DNA of 64,000 nt from Streptomyces rimosus. GTDB taxonomy: Bacteria; Actinomycetota; Actinomycetes; Streptomycetales; Streptomycetaceae. The translations under genes and the position numbers were made by a program. How positions within the stretch are numbered: the first letter of the stretch is position 1; each line of letters opens with the position of its first letter. Below the pieces are notes generated by a model that saw only the letters and a program-made list of their open reading frames with translations, made no database searches and was not told the DNA's origin. The stretch covers positions 1,116,001 through 1,180,000 of the forward strand of contig NZ_CP023688.1 in NCBI RefSeq assembly GCF_008704655.1, in the 5' to 3' direction. Positions 1-8,398 of the stretch are shown here, piece by piece.

Positions 1-1
1 C

Positions 2-79
2 GATTTTGGGCTTACCCACACTTACGTCCAGGAAGTCGAACACGCCCTGGCGTTGAGGAGTACAAGTTGCCCGATTTAA
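2..79 (+). CDS. 3' end of an upstream gene (partial)
   Basis: Reading from base 2, the codons give about 25 residues (beginning DFGLTHTYVQEVEHAL) and then a TAA at 77-79. The residues look like ordinary coding sequence and the frame differs from that of the next gene, which it overlaps by 13 bases. This is probably the C-terminus of the preceding cluster gene, translationally coupled to the adenylase-reductase fusion. Too little is present to name a family. Confidence 0.4.
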   Translation, partial: DFGLTHTYVQEVEHALALRSTSCPI

Positions 80-2724
80 GGCGCTTGATTTCGCCCGAAG
101 GGCGCATCTGGGAGACGGACGACATCGTGGCCCGCGTATTCGGAGCCACCGAACTTTTAGCCCACCGCGGCGTCGGCCCCGGTTCACGGGTAATGCTGAG
201 CGGCGCCAATTCTTCTGAATGGGTCGTCGATTTACTCGCGCTCATTCACCTCGACGCTTCGGTGGTCCTGACCGATCACCGGGCCACCCCTGCCCAGCGT
301 TCGCGTATCCGCGCCCAGGCACGCGTGATGCTCGAAATCAGCGGCGGTACGGGCAATACTCCGGCGCCACGGCCGGCTCCGCGCACGGCGGCCGGGCCCG
401 ATGTCGCGGCCTGGGCACAACGCCAGGACGCCGCGATTTCCTGGTCGTCGGGCACGACGGGCAGCCCCAAAGGCATCGTCCGCTCCGGCCGCTCCATTCT
501 GGACAACCTCGCACTCAGCGCGGAACGCATGGGATACCGGCCCGACGACGTCTTCCTGCCCGTCCTGCCGTACTCCCACCAATACGGTCTGTCGCTGGTC
601 CTCTGCTGGTGGCTGAACGGTGGCACGCTCGTGGTCTACGGGCCGACCACACGCCTGGACCGTGCGCTCGCGGTCGGCGTGGACCACGGCCTCTCCATCG
701 TCGACGCGGCCCCGTCGACGTATTACAGCCTGCTCAACCTGCTCGACCGCCGTCCCGCTCTCGCCGACGCACTCAAGACGGTGCGGGCCTGGTGCGTGGG
801 CGGCGCGCCGCTGGGACGCAGCCTGGCGGCCCGGTTCCACGCCCGCACAGGCCGGCATCTGCTCGACGGCTACGGGGCGACCGAGGTGGGAAACATCGCG
901 TTGGCGCCGCCCACCGACCCGGTCGGGTGCGGCACACCACTGCCGGGCGTGGCCGTCGAAGTCCACGACGACCACGGCAGGCCGCTGCCCCACGGCCGGC
1001 TCGGCGAACTCGTCGTACGCAGTGACGGCCTGATGACCGGCCACCTGGGCGACGACGGGGAGCTGGTGCCGGTCGCGGGTCCCGTGCACCGTACCGGCGA
1101 CATCGGCCTGCTCGACGCCGCCGGCCGTGTCTTCCCGGTCGGGCGCAAGCACGCCGTGCACCGTGACGGCCACACGCTCTTTCCCGACCATCTCGCCGAG
1201 CGGGCCGAATCGGCCGGCGCGCAGACGGAGGTCGTCGCCGTCCCCGACGAGCGTCTGGGCTGCCGTCTGGTGTTCGTGATCGCGGACCCGGACGGTCATG
1301 AGCCCGCGCACTGGAAGCGAGCGTTGCGCCCCGTGCTCGCCCGCTACGAGCAGCCCGACCACATTGTCGTACTTCCCGAGTTGCCCCTCACCCATACGGG
1401 CAAGCCCGACCCGGCCGTTCTGGAGAAGATCGCCATGACCTCGCTGCCCGCGCCGCACCACACGGCCACCGACGCCACCGCGTCCGGCCCGGCCGTCGGT
1501 GCGGCCGACCACCGCATTCCCTTCGCCGACCGTGTCGACGCGCTGCGCGCCGTACGCCGGTACGTGGCCGCCAATGAAGACGCGGTGCTGAGCATCCTCA
1601 CCGAGATCTCACCGCACCACACCGCCCGAGCGGAGATCCGTTCATTCCTCGCCACCCTCGACGGAGCGGAGGAAGAGATCCGTCGGACCCGGCCCGGCTG
1701 CGTGCCCCGGGCCGCGGTCTTCACGCCCTCCAACATCCCGCTCTATTCCTACGCGCTGTACATGCTCGTGACCTCCCTTTACACCGACCGGATCACCTTC
1801 AGGCCGTCCTCCGAGATCAAGAGCCAGATCCTGCGCCTGCACGACCTGCTGGCGCCGGTGCACGGCTTACCCATCGAGCTTTTCGACCTCAGCCAGCGCA
1901 AGTTCGTGACCGGCCCGGTACGCGACGCGGACCTCATCGTCTTCACCGGCAATTACTCCCACGCCGAGACAGTCCGCGAAGGGCTGGCGGAAGACCAGCT
2001 CTTCCTTTTCTTCGGCCGCGGCATCAATCCCTTCGTGATCGCACCCGACGCCGATCTCAAACGCGCCGTACACGACCTCACCAGCATCCGTCTCTACAAT
2101 TCCGGCCAGGACTGCTTCGGTCCCGACGTCGTGTACGCGCCGCAGGGCCGCACCGAGGAATTCCTCGACCTGCTGTCCGCCAAACTGACGTCGCTGCGTT
2201 TCGGACAGAACAACGACCCGGCCGCCGACTACGGTCCGATCTGCTACGACTCGGCGCTGGTGAACTGTTCGGACTACCTGGTGCGCCATGCACGTCGCAT
2301 CCGGCACGGCGGGCGCATCGATCTGCCGTCGCGCAAGGTCGAGCCGACCGTGCTGCTGTGGGGCTTCGACGACAAGATCCCCCTTGACGAGATGTTCGCC
2401 CCGGTGTTCAACGTCGTGGCCTATCCCAGCGCGCGGCGGTTGCGTGAACGGCTGGCGAGCCCTTACTTCAGCGAACGCGCGCTGGGGGCGATGGTCTACG
2501 GAAACGATCCGGAGACGGTGAAAGTCCTGGCCAAACGTCACCGGACCTGCGTCGACCACACACTGCTCGACGCCGAGGACGGCAACCACCCGTTCGGCGG
2601 ATTCGGGCTGATGGCGAACTACCTCTCCTACGGCGGCGAACGGCACGCCGAACCCCTGCTCATCTCGCAGGCCGTGGCGCAGAATCTTCCGACAACCGCC
2701 CCTGTCGCGGTGCGTGGGAAGTGA
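67..2724 (+). CDS. Adenylate-forming enzyme fused to aldehyde dehydrogenase-fold reductase
   Basis: 885 residues. The N-terminal half (about 1-450) is an acyl-CoA synthetase/adenylation domain: phosphate-loop SSGTTGSPKG at about 127-136, YGATE motif, GDIG hinge region, and the late catalytic Lys in GKPD (K446). The C-terminal half (about 490-875) is an aldehyde dehydrogenase-superfamily domain with NSGQDC around the nucleophile C683 and downstream FGGFG. The architecture suggests activation of a carboxylate as acyl-AMP or thioester followed by reduction to an aldehyde, comparable in logic to LuxE/LuxC. Start chosen: TTG at 67, with GAGGAG at 55-60. Four TTA codons (codons 4, 31, 56 and 601) predict bldA-dependent translation. 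The stop overlaps the next gene by 4 bases. The domain calls are visible; the substrate and the order of reactions are inferred. Confidence 0.85.
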   Translation: MPDLRRLISPEGRIWETDDIVARVFGATELLAHRGVGPGSRVMLSGANSSEWVVDLLALIHLDASVVLTDHRATPAQRSRIRAQARVMLEISGGTGNTPAPRPAPRTAAGPDVAAWAQRQDAAISWSSGTTGSPKGIVRSGRSILDNLALSAERMGYRPDDVFLPVLPYSHQYGLSLVLCWWLNGGTLVVYGPTTRLDRALAVGVDHGLSIVDAAPSTYYSLLNLLDRRPALADALKTVRAWCVGGAPLGRSLAARFHARTGRHLLDGYGATEVGNIALAPPTDPVGCGTPLPGVAVEVHDDHGRPLPHGRLGELVVRSDGLMTGHLGDDGELVPVAGPVHRTGDIGLLDAAGRVFPVGRKHAVHRDGHTLFPDHLAERAESAGAQTEVVAVPDERLGCRLVFVIADPDGHEPAHWKRALRPVLARYEQPDHIVVLPELPLTHTGKPDPAVLEKIAMTSLPAPHHTATDATASGPAVGAADHRIPFADRVDALRAVRRYVAANEDAVLSILTEISPHHTARAEIRSFLATLDGAEEEIRRTRPGCVPRAAVFTPSNIPLYSYALYMLVTSLYTDRITFRPSSEIKSQILRLHDLLAPVHGLPIELFDLSQRKFVTGPVRDADLIVFTGNYSHAETVREGLAEDQLFLFFGRGINPFVIAPDADLKRAVHDLTSIRLYNSGQDCFGPDVVYAPQGRTEEFLDLLSAKLTSLRFGQNNDPAADYGPICYDSALVNCSDYLVRHARRIRHGGRIDLPSRKVEPTVLLWGFDDKIPLDEMFAPVFNVVAYPSARRLRERLASPYFSERALGAMVYGNDPETVKVLAKRHRTCVDHTLLDAEDGNHPFGGFGLMANYLSYGGERHAEPLLISQAVAQNLPTTAPVAVRGK

Positions 2725-4418
2725 CCGGGGTGAGCAAACGATACGCCGACGCGTGGACCGCGATCGTCGACCTGCTGGTGGCGAACGGGGTGGACACCTG
2801 CTTCGGGCTGCCCGGTGACGATCTGGAGCTGCTTCGCGCCCTCGACGCCGCAGGGCTGGACCTCGTACCGTGCCGTGACCAGCGCAACGCGATGTACATG
2901 GCGACCGGCTACGCGCTGCAGTCAGGCCGGCCTGCCGTATGCGCCCTGGGCAAAGGACCGGCTGTCACGCACGCGGCCACGGGGCTGCTCGAAGCGCGGG
3001 AGTCCGGTGCGCCGGTCCTCGTACTCGCCGCCGGCGTGCCCGAACGGCGCCGGGGCAGCGGCGGGTTCCAGGAACTCGACCAGGTCGCCGTGACCGCGCC
3101 CCTCGTGCGGTGGGCGCACCGGGTGGGCCATCCGGACCGGGTCGTCCCCGCGACGGTGACGGCGCTGACGCGAGCGGTGGGGCCGCCACCCGGCCCCGTG
3201 TACCTGGAGATACCCGATGACGTCCGCACGGCGGAGATCCTCGTCACCGGACCGCAGCCGACGCTGCCCGAACCGCTGCCCCTTGAGCCCATGCCCGCGA
3301 CGCCGGGACCGGCGCTGGCGGCGATCCGCGCGAGCCGGCGTCCGGTGGTGCTGGTGGGCGGCGGAATGCGGCACCGCAACGATGGTGGTGCGGTCGAGGG
3401 CTTCGCCGAGCGCCTCGGCGCGGCGCTCTTCACCACCGCGTCCGGCCGCGGTGCCGTCGACGAGCGCCATCCGCTGTTCTGCGGCGTGGCGGGCCTCTAC
3501 GCCGCGGCCCCCGCCCGTGAGCTGTGGTCGTCCTGTGACCTGGTGATATCGCTCGCCGGGCGGCTCGAAGAGACCGTCGTCGAAGGCGGGACGCCGTGGC
3601 CCCCGGTCCCGGTGGTGCAGGTCAATATCGATCCGGGCGGGCTGTCGGCCGAGTTCCCGGGCCCGCGCGTGCTCGGAGACGCCCGGCACGCCGTGCTCGG
3701 CTGGACGCGGGCGCTGGACGAGGACCGTGAGGCCGGGCACGCGGACGCGACGGAGGTATGGGCGGACAAGATCAGCTTCGCCCGTAAGGCCATGTCGCTC
3801 GACGTGGAAGCGGAACTGGCCCGCGCGGCGGCGCTGCCGGGCGTCCGCATCCCCGAGTTGCTCGCCGCGCTCGACGCCACCGCCGGCGAGCACCACGTAC
3901 TGGTCCAGGAGAACGGGCTGCAGGACATGTGGTCCTACTGCTTCCCCTTCCACGTCGGCGGCGGGTCCCTCGTACCGTCGGAGCAGACCCCGTTGGGATT
4001 CGGCGCGGCCGCGGCCATCGGGGTCAAGCGGGCCGCCCCCGACCACGAGGTCACCGCGTTCGTCGGGGACGGAGCGTTCCTCGCGGCCCGCGCGGAGATC
4101 GCCGCCACCGCTCCGGCCCACGGCGGCATCCTGTACGTGGTGCTGTGCAACGGCGGCTACGGCTGGCTGGACGCCCAACGCGCCCGCCTCGGCCTCGACG
4201 CCGAACGCCACCCCTTCACCCGCCCGGGCGCGCCGCCGCCCGTGGTGGACGGGCCGGACCTCCTCTACCGGGTGCTGCGTGACAAGGCCACGCTGACCAA
4301 GGAGCTTCTTGCGGCGCGACGGTTCTGCTCACAGGGCGGCACGGCCGTACTCATGGTGCCGGTCGTTCCCGACGACATTCCCCCGCCGCTTCGTGAGGGT
4401 GGGGTGGTTCCTCAGTGA
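2721..4418 (+). CDS. ThDP-dependent enzyme, acetolactate synthase/decarboxylase-like
   Basis: 565 residues with the three-domain layout of the acetolactate synthase/pyruvate decarboxylase superfamily: N-terminal PYR domain (FGLPGDD near 30), central domain, and C-terminal ThDP-binding motif GDGAF at 449-453 ending at N477. In the PYR domain the usual E-x-N-A-x-Y-A-A-x-G pattern reads QRNAMYMATG, so the conserved catalytic Glu is Gln54. Such enzymes make carbanions from alpha-keto acids and transfer them to aldehydes or other acceptors. A partner here could be the aldehyde made by the preceding fusion enzyme. GTG start at 2721 overlaps the upstream stop (GTGA); an in-frame GTG at 2730 is an alternative. 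Family certain, reaction unknown, and the missing Glu means altered chemistry is possible. Confidence 0.85.
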   Translation: MTGVSKRYADAWTAIVDLLVANGVDTCFGLPGDDLELLRALDAAGLDLVPCRDQRNAMYMATGYALQSGRPAVCALGKGPAVTHAATGLLEARESGAPVLVLAAGVPERRRGSGGFQELDQVAVTAPLVRWAHRVGHPDRVVPATVTALTRAVGPPPGPVYLEIPDDVRTAEILVTGPQPTLPEPLPLEPMPATPGPALAAIRASRRPVVLVGGGMRHRNDGGAVEGFAERLGAALFTTASGRGAVDERHPLFCGVAGLYAAAPARELWSSCDLVISLAGRLEETVVEGGTPWPPVPVVQVNIDPGGLSAEFPGPRVLGDARHAVLGWTRALDEDREAGHADATEVWADKISFARKAMSLDVEAELARAAALPGVRIPELLAALDATAGEHHVLVQENGLQDMWSYCFPFHVGGGSLVPSEQTPLGFGAAAAIGVKRAAPDHEVTAFVGDGAFLAARAEIAATAPAHGGILYVVLCNGGYGWLDAQRARLGLDAERHPFTRPGAPPPVVDGPDLLYRVLRDKATLTKELLAARRFCSQGGTAVLMVPVVPDDIPPPLREGGVVPQ

Positions 4419-4741
4419 CGGGCGCGGGGGAGCCGGCTGACGCACCAGCTGTCGCGCCGCCCCGTGCGCGCGGCACCCGCTCGTCGCGGCGCTGTAGGGC
4501 TGGGAGCGTGCCGGACGCTTCGTTGACGACCGGCCGACGCCGGGGGCGCCGCGATCATCGGCAGTGGGTACGGTGCGGTGGCCCGTTCCTCCAGGTCACG
4601 GCCACCGTGGTCAGCGCTGTCGGCGAGATCGGCAGATGTCTCGGTACGCCGGGACCCGGCCGTGCCCGGAGCACGGCGTGCCCGGGCGGCGCCGATGCCT
4701 GCGACACCGCCGTCGGCCTCGCGGCGAGGTTCCGGCCGTGA
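4415..4741 (+). CDS. Possible small coupled ORF, unknown function
   Basis: 108 codons. The GTG overlaps the stop of the ThDP enzyme gene (GTGA at 4415-4418), and its own TGA overlaps the GTG of the condensation-domain gene (4738-4741). This is the same overlap style as the rest of the operon. The first half is rich in Arg, Gly and Pro and looks poor as protein; the second half has more typical hydrophobic content. No domain is recognised. It could be a real coupling ORF, a decayed gene, or chance in a 319-base gap. Nothing else is seen in this gap. Confidence 0.3.
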   Translation: MTGAGEPADAPAVAPPRARGTRSSRRCRAGSVPDASLTTGRRRGRRDHRQWVRCGGPFLQVTATVVSAVGEIGRCLGTPGPGRARSTACPGGADACDTAVGLAARFRP

Positions 4742-6810
4742 ACCACCCTCCGGAACCGCTCCCGACCGCCGCCACCGTCATCCGCAGCGGGCCGCTGACC
4801 TGGGTACAGCAGTGGCACTGGTACGAGCGCACCATTCCCGGACCACGGCGGGTGAACCCGACGCCGCTCGCCGACCACTGCCACGTACCACCCTCCACAA
4901 CCGTCGCCGACATCCACATGGCGCTCGCCTCCCTCACCGCCCGTCACGAGGCGCTGCGCACCACGGTCGACCCGCTCCGCCCGGTACAGCACGTCCACCG
5001 AGCGGACTGGGCCCCGCTGCCGGTCGACTGCGTCGACGTACCCGCCGCCGACGCCGACACCCTGGAGGCTGCGACGGCGGCACTGGCCGTCCGCCCGATC
5101 GACCCCGAGCGCAATCCGCCCTGGCTGGCCAGGGTGCTGCTGGAGGCGGGAAAGCCGCGTGCGGTCCTGATGGCCGCCCACCACGTTCTGATCGACGGGT
5201 GGGGGTTGGCGGTACTGCTCAACCAACTGCACGATCAACTGCTCGGCGACGACGCACCGGCGGAGGCATTGGCGCACCCCCTCGACACCGTCGCCGCCCA
5301 GCCCCTGGAACGCGCCCGCGCGGCGGAGCGCGAGTGGCTCACGCGTCTCGCGGACAACCCGACCGGCGTGCTGGCCCCGTTCGGTGGGACCAACGACGGC
5401 GAAGGGCGCCACCGCCTCCAGCACCGCTCGGCTGACGCGTACGACGACCTCGTACGCATCGCCCGGCGCTATCGGGTCAGTCCGGAGGTCGTCATGCTCG
5501 CGGCGCTGGCCCACGACGTCGCCACCCGCACCGGCGAACACCGGTTCCTCGCCTCGGTGGTGGTCTCCAACCGGGCCCGTGCCGCTCTGCGGAACAGCAT
5601 CGGCGTCCGGGCCCTGACGGTTCCGGTACAGATCGATCTCCGCCCGGGCGCTGCGTTCGGCGAGGTGGTCGCCTCGGTCGCCGCCGCCTCCGCCGCGGCC
5701 TACCGGCACGGTCGGTGGCGCCCCGCGGAGCTGGTCGCCGCCCAGGCGCGCATGGACCGCCGCCGAGGTGTGGTGACCGTACCCACCATCGAGTACAACT
5801 GCTATTCGTGGCCACGGGATTACCTGGCCCCGGCGTACAACTCCCCGCCGAGCGGGCCCGTCACCTGGGTCTGCAGCGCGCCCGACGAACCCTGCGACAC
5901 CCTCTACGTCGACCTCGGCCTCGACGCTGGGGTCGTCACCCTCGATGTCACCGTGGGGGATCACCTGCTCGACGCCGAGCAGGCCATGGCGTTGCCCGTC
6001 CGCCTGTGCGGTTTCCTGCGCGCGCTCGCCGACGGCGCCGAGTGCCCGGTTCCGGAACGCTCGCTCACACCGGCCGCCTCCGGATGGTGGCGCGCCCCGC
6101 AGGGCTGGGTGTGCTTGCCCAAGGTCGAAGACGTGTTACGCGGCCATCCCGGAGTACTCGACGTAACGGTGGCGCCCAGCGGGGAGGCCGCAGGGGAAGG
6201 CGAAGAACCGCACCTCGACGCGTACGCACACACCGCCCCTGATGTCACCCCGGACCACTTGCACCGCCACGTGCTGGACCATCTCGACGAAGTGCCGGGC
6301 ATCGTGGCCCCGCGCTGCTACGTCCTGTCGCCGGACGGTCTCGAATCCGGCCGGCCGTCGGATCATTCCTGCACTGCTATCGGCGGTCCCGGGGCCCCGC
6401 GGGTCTCGTCGCGCCCGCCTGCGTCGGAGGCCGAACGGGCGCTGGCTGCCGCTGTGATCGCCGCCGTAGCCGTCGTCGGCCCCAGCGGCCTCATCGGTCC
6501 CGGTGGTCCCGTCGAACCCAGTTGTCCCGTCGAACCCACTGATCCCAGCCAACCCGGCGGTCCCGTCGGCCCCGGCGGGCTGCCGGTCGGCTCCTCCGAC
6601 AGCCCCATCGCCGTGGACATGAACCGTTGCCTCGCCGACCACGGAGTCACCCTGGTCGCCGTCCCCCGTCTGCTGGCGCTGCTTCACCGGTCCGGCTTCA
6701 CCGGGATCGCTTCGGACGAGCTGGCCGGTACGGCTTCGCTCGGCCACCTTGCCGCGGCCCTGAAGCCCTTATCGCCCCGCGCCCATCGTGGAGGAGAAAC
6801 CTCACCATGA
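4738..6810 (+). CDS. Stand-alone condensation-domain protein with degenerate carrier-like tail
   Basis: 690 residues. The first ~450 residues are a condensation (C) superfamily domain with an intact HHVLIDG (HHxxxDG) active-site motif at 148-154 and the downstream latch regions. C domains join an acyl donor to an amine or alcohol acceptor. The C-terminus (about 560-690) looks like a carrier domain broken by a Gly/Pro-rich stretch (about 581-620, units like GPGGPVEP). After it comes a helix pair where the usual GxDSL phosphopantetheine serine is replaced by GVTL (T638). GTG at 4738 is preferred over an upstream in-frame GTG (4564), because the 58 extra residues are Arg-rich non-domain sequence and a GAGG lies just before 4738. 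Two TTA codons (6136, 6769). The stop overlaps the next ATG. Confidence 0.82.
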   Translation: MNHPPEPLPTAATVIRSGPLTWVQQWHWYERTIPGPRRVNPTPLADHCHVPPSTTVADIHMALASLTARHEALRTTVDPLRPVQHVHRADWAPLPVDCVDVPAADADTLEAATAALAVRPIDPERNPPWLARVLLEAGKPRAVLMAAHHVLIDGWGLAVLLNQLHDQLLGDDAPAEALAHPLDTVAAQPLERARAAEREWLTRLADNPTGVLAPFGGTNDGEGRHRLQHRSADAYDDLVRIARRYRVSPEVVMLAALAHDVATRTGEHRFLASVVVSNRARAALRNSIGVRALTVPVQIDLRPGAAFGEVVASVAAASAAAYRHGRWRPAELVAAQARMDRRRGVVTVPTIEYNCYSWPRDYLAPAYNSPPSGPVTWVCSAPDEPCDTLYVDLGLDAGVVTLDVTVGDHLLDAEQAMALPVRLCGFLRALADGAECPVPERSLTPAASGWWRAPQGWVCLPKVEDVLRGHPGVLDVTVAPSGEAAGEGEEPHLDAYAHTAPDVTPDHLHRHVLDHLDEVPGIVAPRCYVLSPDGLESGRPSDHSCTAIGGPGAPRVSSRPPASEAERALAAAVIAAVAVVGPSGLIGPGGPVEPSCPVEPTDPSQPGGPVGPGGLPVGSSDSPIAVDMNRCLADHGVTLVAVPRLLALLHRSGFTGIASDELAGTASLGHLAAALKPLSPRAHRGGETSP

Positions 6811-8054
6811 CCGCGCCCCACACCCCCGCACCGTCCATGGACCGCCTGGCCCCGTGGGCCTTCGCCGAGTTCGTCGAGGCGAACACCCACGACACGGCCT
6901 ACCGCCCGCCGGTGGTGGACGGTCCCGTCGGGCCGACCATCGTCCGCAACGGCCGCGAGCTGGTGAACTTCGCGAGTATCAGCTTCCTCGATCTGGAGCG
7001 TCATCTCCCGGTACGACGCTATTTCGCCGAGGGGGCGCTCGCCCACGGCCTGAGTACCAGCGGATCCAGAATGACCCAGGGAATCTGCCGCCCCCACCAG
7101 GTGCTGGAAGAGACGATCGCCCGCCACACCGGCAAGGAGCGGGCCATCAGCTTCGCCACGGGGCTGCTGGCCAACATCGGGTTCGTCCACGCCATGAGCA
7201 GTGCCGCGCACTTCGACGCCGGGATCGAGGTACGTAATCGCGACACCGTTTTCGTGGTCGACCGTGACGTCCATTGGAGTATCTGGAAGGGCCTGGAGGG
7301 GCTTGGCTACGGCCGCAACGTCCACGCGTTCCGGCACAACGACGTTTCCGACCTGGCACGCATCCTGAACCGGGTCCGGTCCCGCAAGACCGTGGTCATC
7401 GCCGAAAGCCTTTATTCGGCCGACGGCACCATGGGGCCGATCGTGGAGATCATCGATGAATGCGACCGGCACGGCGCCGTCAGCATGATCGATGATGCGA
7501 ACGGCTTCATGGTGTACGGGCCCGAGAACCGCCCGTACGCCCGGGAGGCGGCCGCGATCCGGGAGCGTGCCGACTTCGTCATGGTGTCCCTGTCGAAAGC
7601 CATCGGCCTGGAAGGCGGCGCGATCGCCGGACCGGCGGCGGCCATCGATGCCTTCGAACTGCTCTCCGGCACTTCGATGTTCACGGCCGCCATCCAGCCG
7701 CCCACCGCGTACACCGCCGAGCGCACGATCGACGTCCTCGCCAACAAGCCGGAGATCGTCGACGATTACTTGGCGCACGCCGCACGCCTTCGCCGACAGA
7801 TGCACGAGGCCGGCTCGCCGACACTGCCGACCGAGTCGTACATGCTCTCGGTGCCGATCGGTAACGACGCCGCCGCCCTGCAGATGCGCGAGTGGTTCGT
7901 CGAGGACGGCTATCTCGTACCGGTCTTCTCCTACCCGGCCGTCTCACGGAACCAGGCGCTCCTGCGCCTGTTCCCGCACGCGGGCCACACCGAGGAGCAG
8001 ATGGACGGCTTCCTGCGCACCCTCCTCACCTATCGACGGCGCCTGGGGGTCTGA
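6807..8054 (+). CDS. Alpha-oxoamine synthase (PLP-dependent, class I/II aminotransferase fold)
   Basis: 415 residues. The fold-type I PLP enzyme pattern of 8-amino-7-oxononanoate, serine palmitoyl and CqsA-type synthases is clear: GLSTSGSRM substrate loop, DDANGF motif (pyridine-N Asp at 229/230) and the Schiff-base Lys K264 in VSLSKAIG. These enzymes condense an amino acid with an acyl thioester, losing CO2, to give an alpha-aminoketone. The His usual in D(E/D)AH is Asn232 here. A gene for a separate ACP follows directly, so an acyl-ACP is the likely acyl donor. The start ATG overlaps the previous stop (ATGA) and has GGAGGAG at 6790-6796. An upstream in-frame extension is not needed. Confidence 0.85.
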   Translation: MTAPHTPAPSMDRLAPWAFAEFVEANTHDTAYRPPVVDGPVGPTIVRNGRELVNFASISFLDLERHLPVRRYFAEGALAHGLSTSGSRMTQGICRPHQVLEETIARHTGKERAISFATGLLANIGFVHAMSSAAHFDAGIEVRNRDTVFVVDRDVHWSIWKGLEGLGYGRNVHAFRHNDVSDLARILNRVRSRKTVVIAESLYSADGTMGPIVEIIDECDRHGAVSMIDDANGFMVYGPENRPYAREAAAIRERADFVMVSLSKAIGLEGGAIAGPAAAIDAFELLSGTSMFTAAIQPPTAYTAERTIDVLANKPEIVDDYLAHAARLRRQMHEAGSPTLPTESYMLSVPIGNDAAALQMREWFVEDGYLVPVFSYPAVSRNQALLRLFPHAGHTEEQMDGFLRTLLTYRRRLGV

Positions 8055-8087
8055 AATCCCCGGACCCTCCCCACGAAAGAGGAACCC

Positions 8088-8330
8088 ATGGCGAATGACA
8101 CCGATATCCTCAACACTCTTGCCAAAATTGTCGAAGAGGTCGCCGGCGTCGCCTCCGCCGAGGTGACCGCCGAGAAGTCTTTCACCGACGATCTCGACAT
8201 CGACTCCCTGCTGATGGTGGAGATCACCGTGGCGGTCGAGGACAGGTTCGAGGTGCAGATCCCCGACGAACGGAGCGCGGAGTTGAAAACTGTGGGCGAT
8301 CTGGTGGGCTATATCGCCGACTATCGGTAA
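8088..8330 (+). CDS. Acyl carrier protein
   Basis: 80 residues, acidic, four-helix type-II ACP. The phosphopantetheine attachment serine is S40 in DLDIDSLLMVE. A purine-rich ribosome site (AAAGAGGAA) precedes the ATG. It lies 33 bases after the oxoamine synthase and before the reductase, so it probably presents the acyl chain to these enzymes. Closer in look to fatty-acid/PKS ACPs than to peptidyl carriers. The loading enzyme could be the adenylation domain of the fusion protein at the cluster start. Confidence 0.93.
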   Translation: MANDTDILNTLAKIVEEVAGVASAEVTAEKSFTDDLDIDSLLMVEITVAVEDRFEVQIPDERSAELKTVGDLVGYIADYR

Positions 8331-8359
8331 TTGCCGCCACTGACTTTCGGAGGTATGCC

Positions 8360-8398
8360 GTGCACAGAGCAAGTCTTCACAGGGCCAGGCGGCCATGA
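8360..8398 (+). promoter_or_regulatory. Possible 12-codon leader ORF coupled to the reductase gene
   Basis: A GTG at 8360 sits after CGGAGG (8349-8354) and opens a 12-codon frame (VHRASLHRARRP) whose TGA overlaps the ATG of the reductase gene (ATGA at 8395). The reductase itself has only a weak site before its ATG, so coupling through this mini-ORF would give it efficient initiation. No function beyond coupling is suggested. Confidence 0.3.

Noticed and set aside
4564..4737. Upstream GTG start for the condensation-domain protein
   Set aside because: The 58 extra residues are Arg-rich with no domain; a ribosome site precedes 4738.
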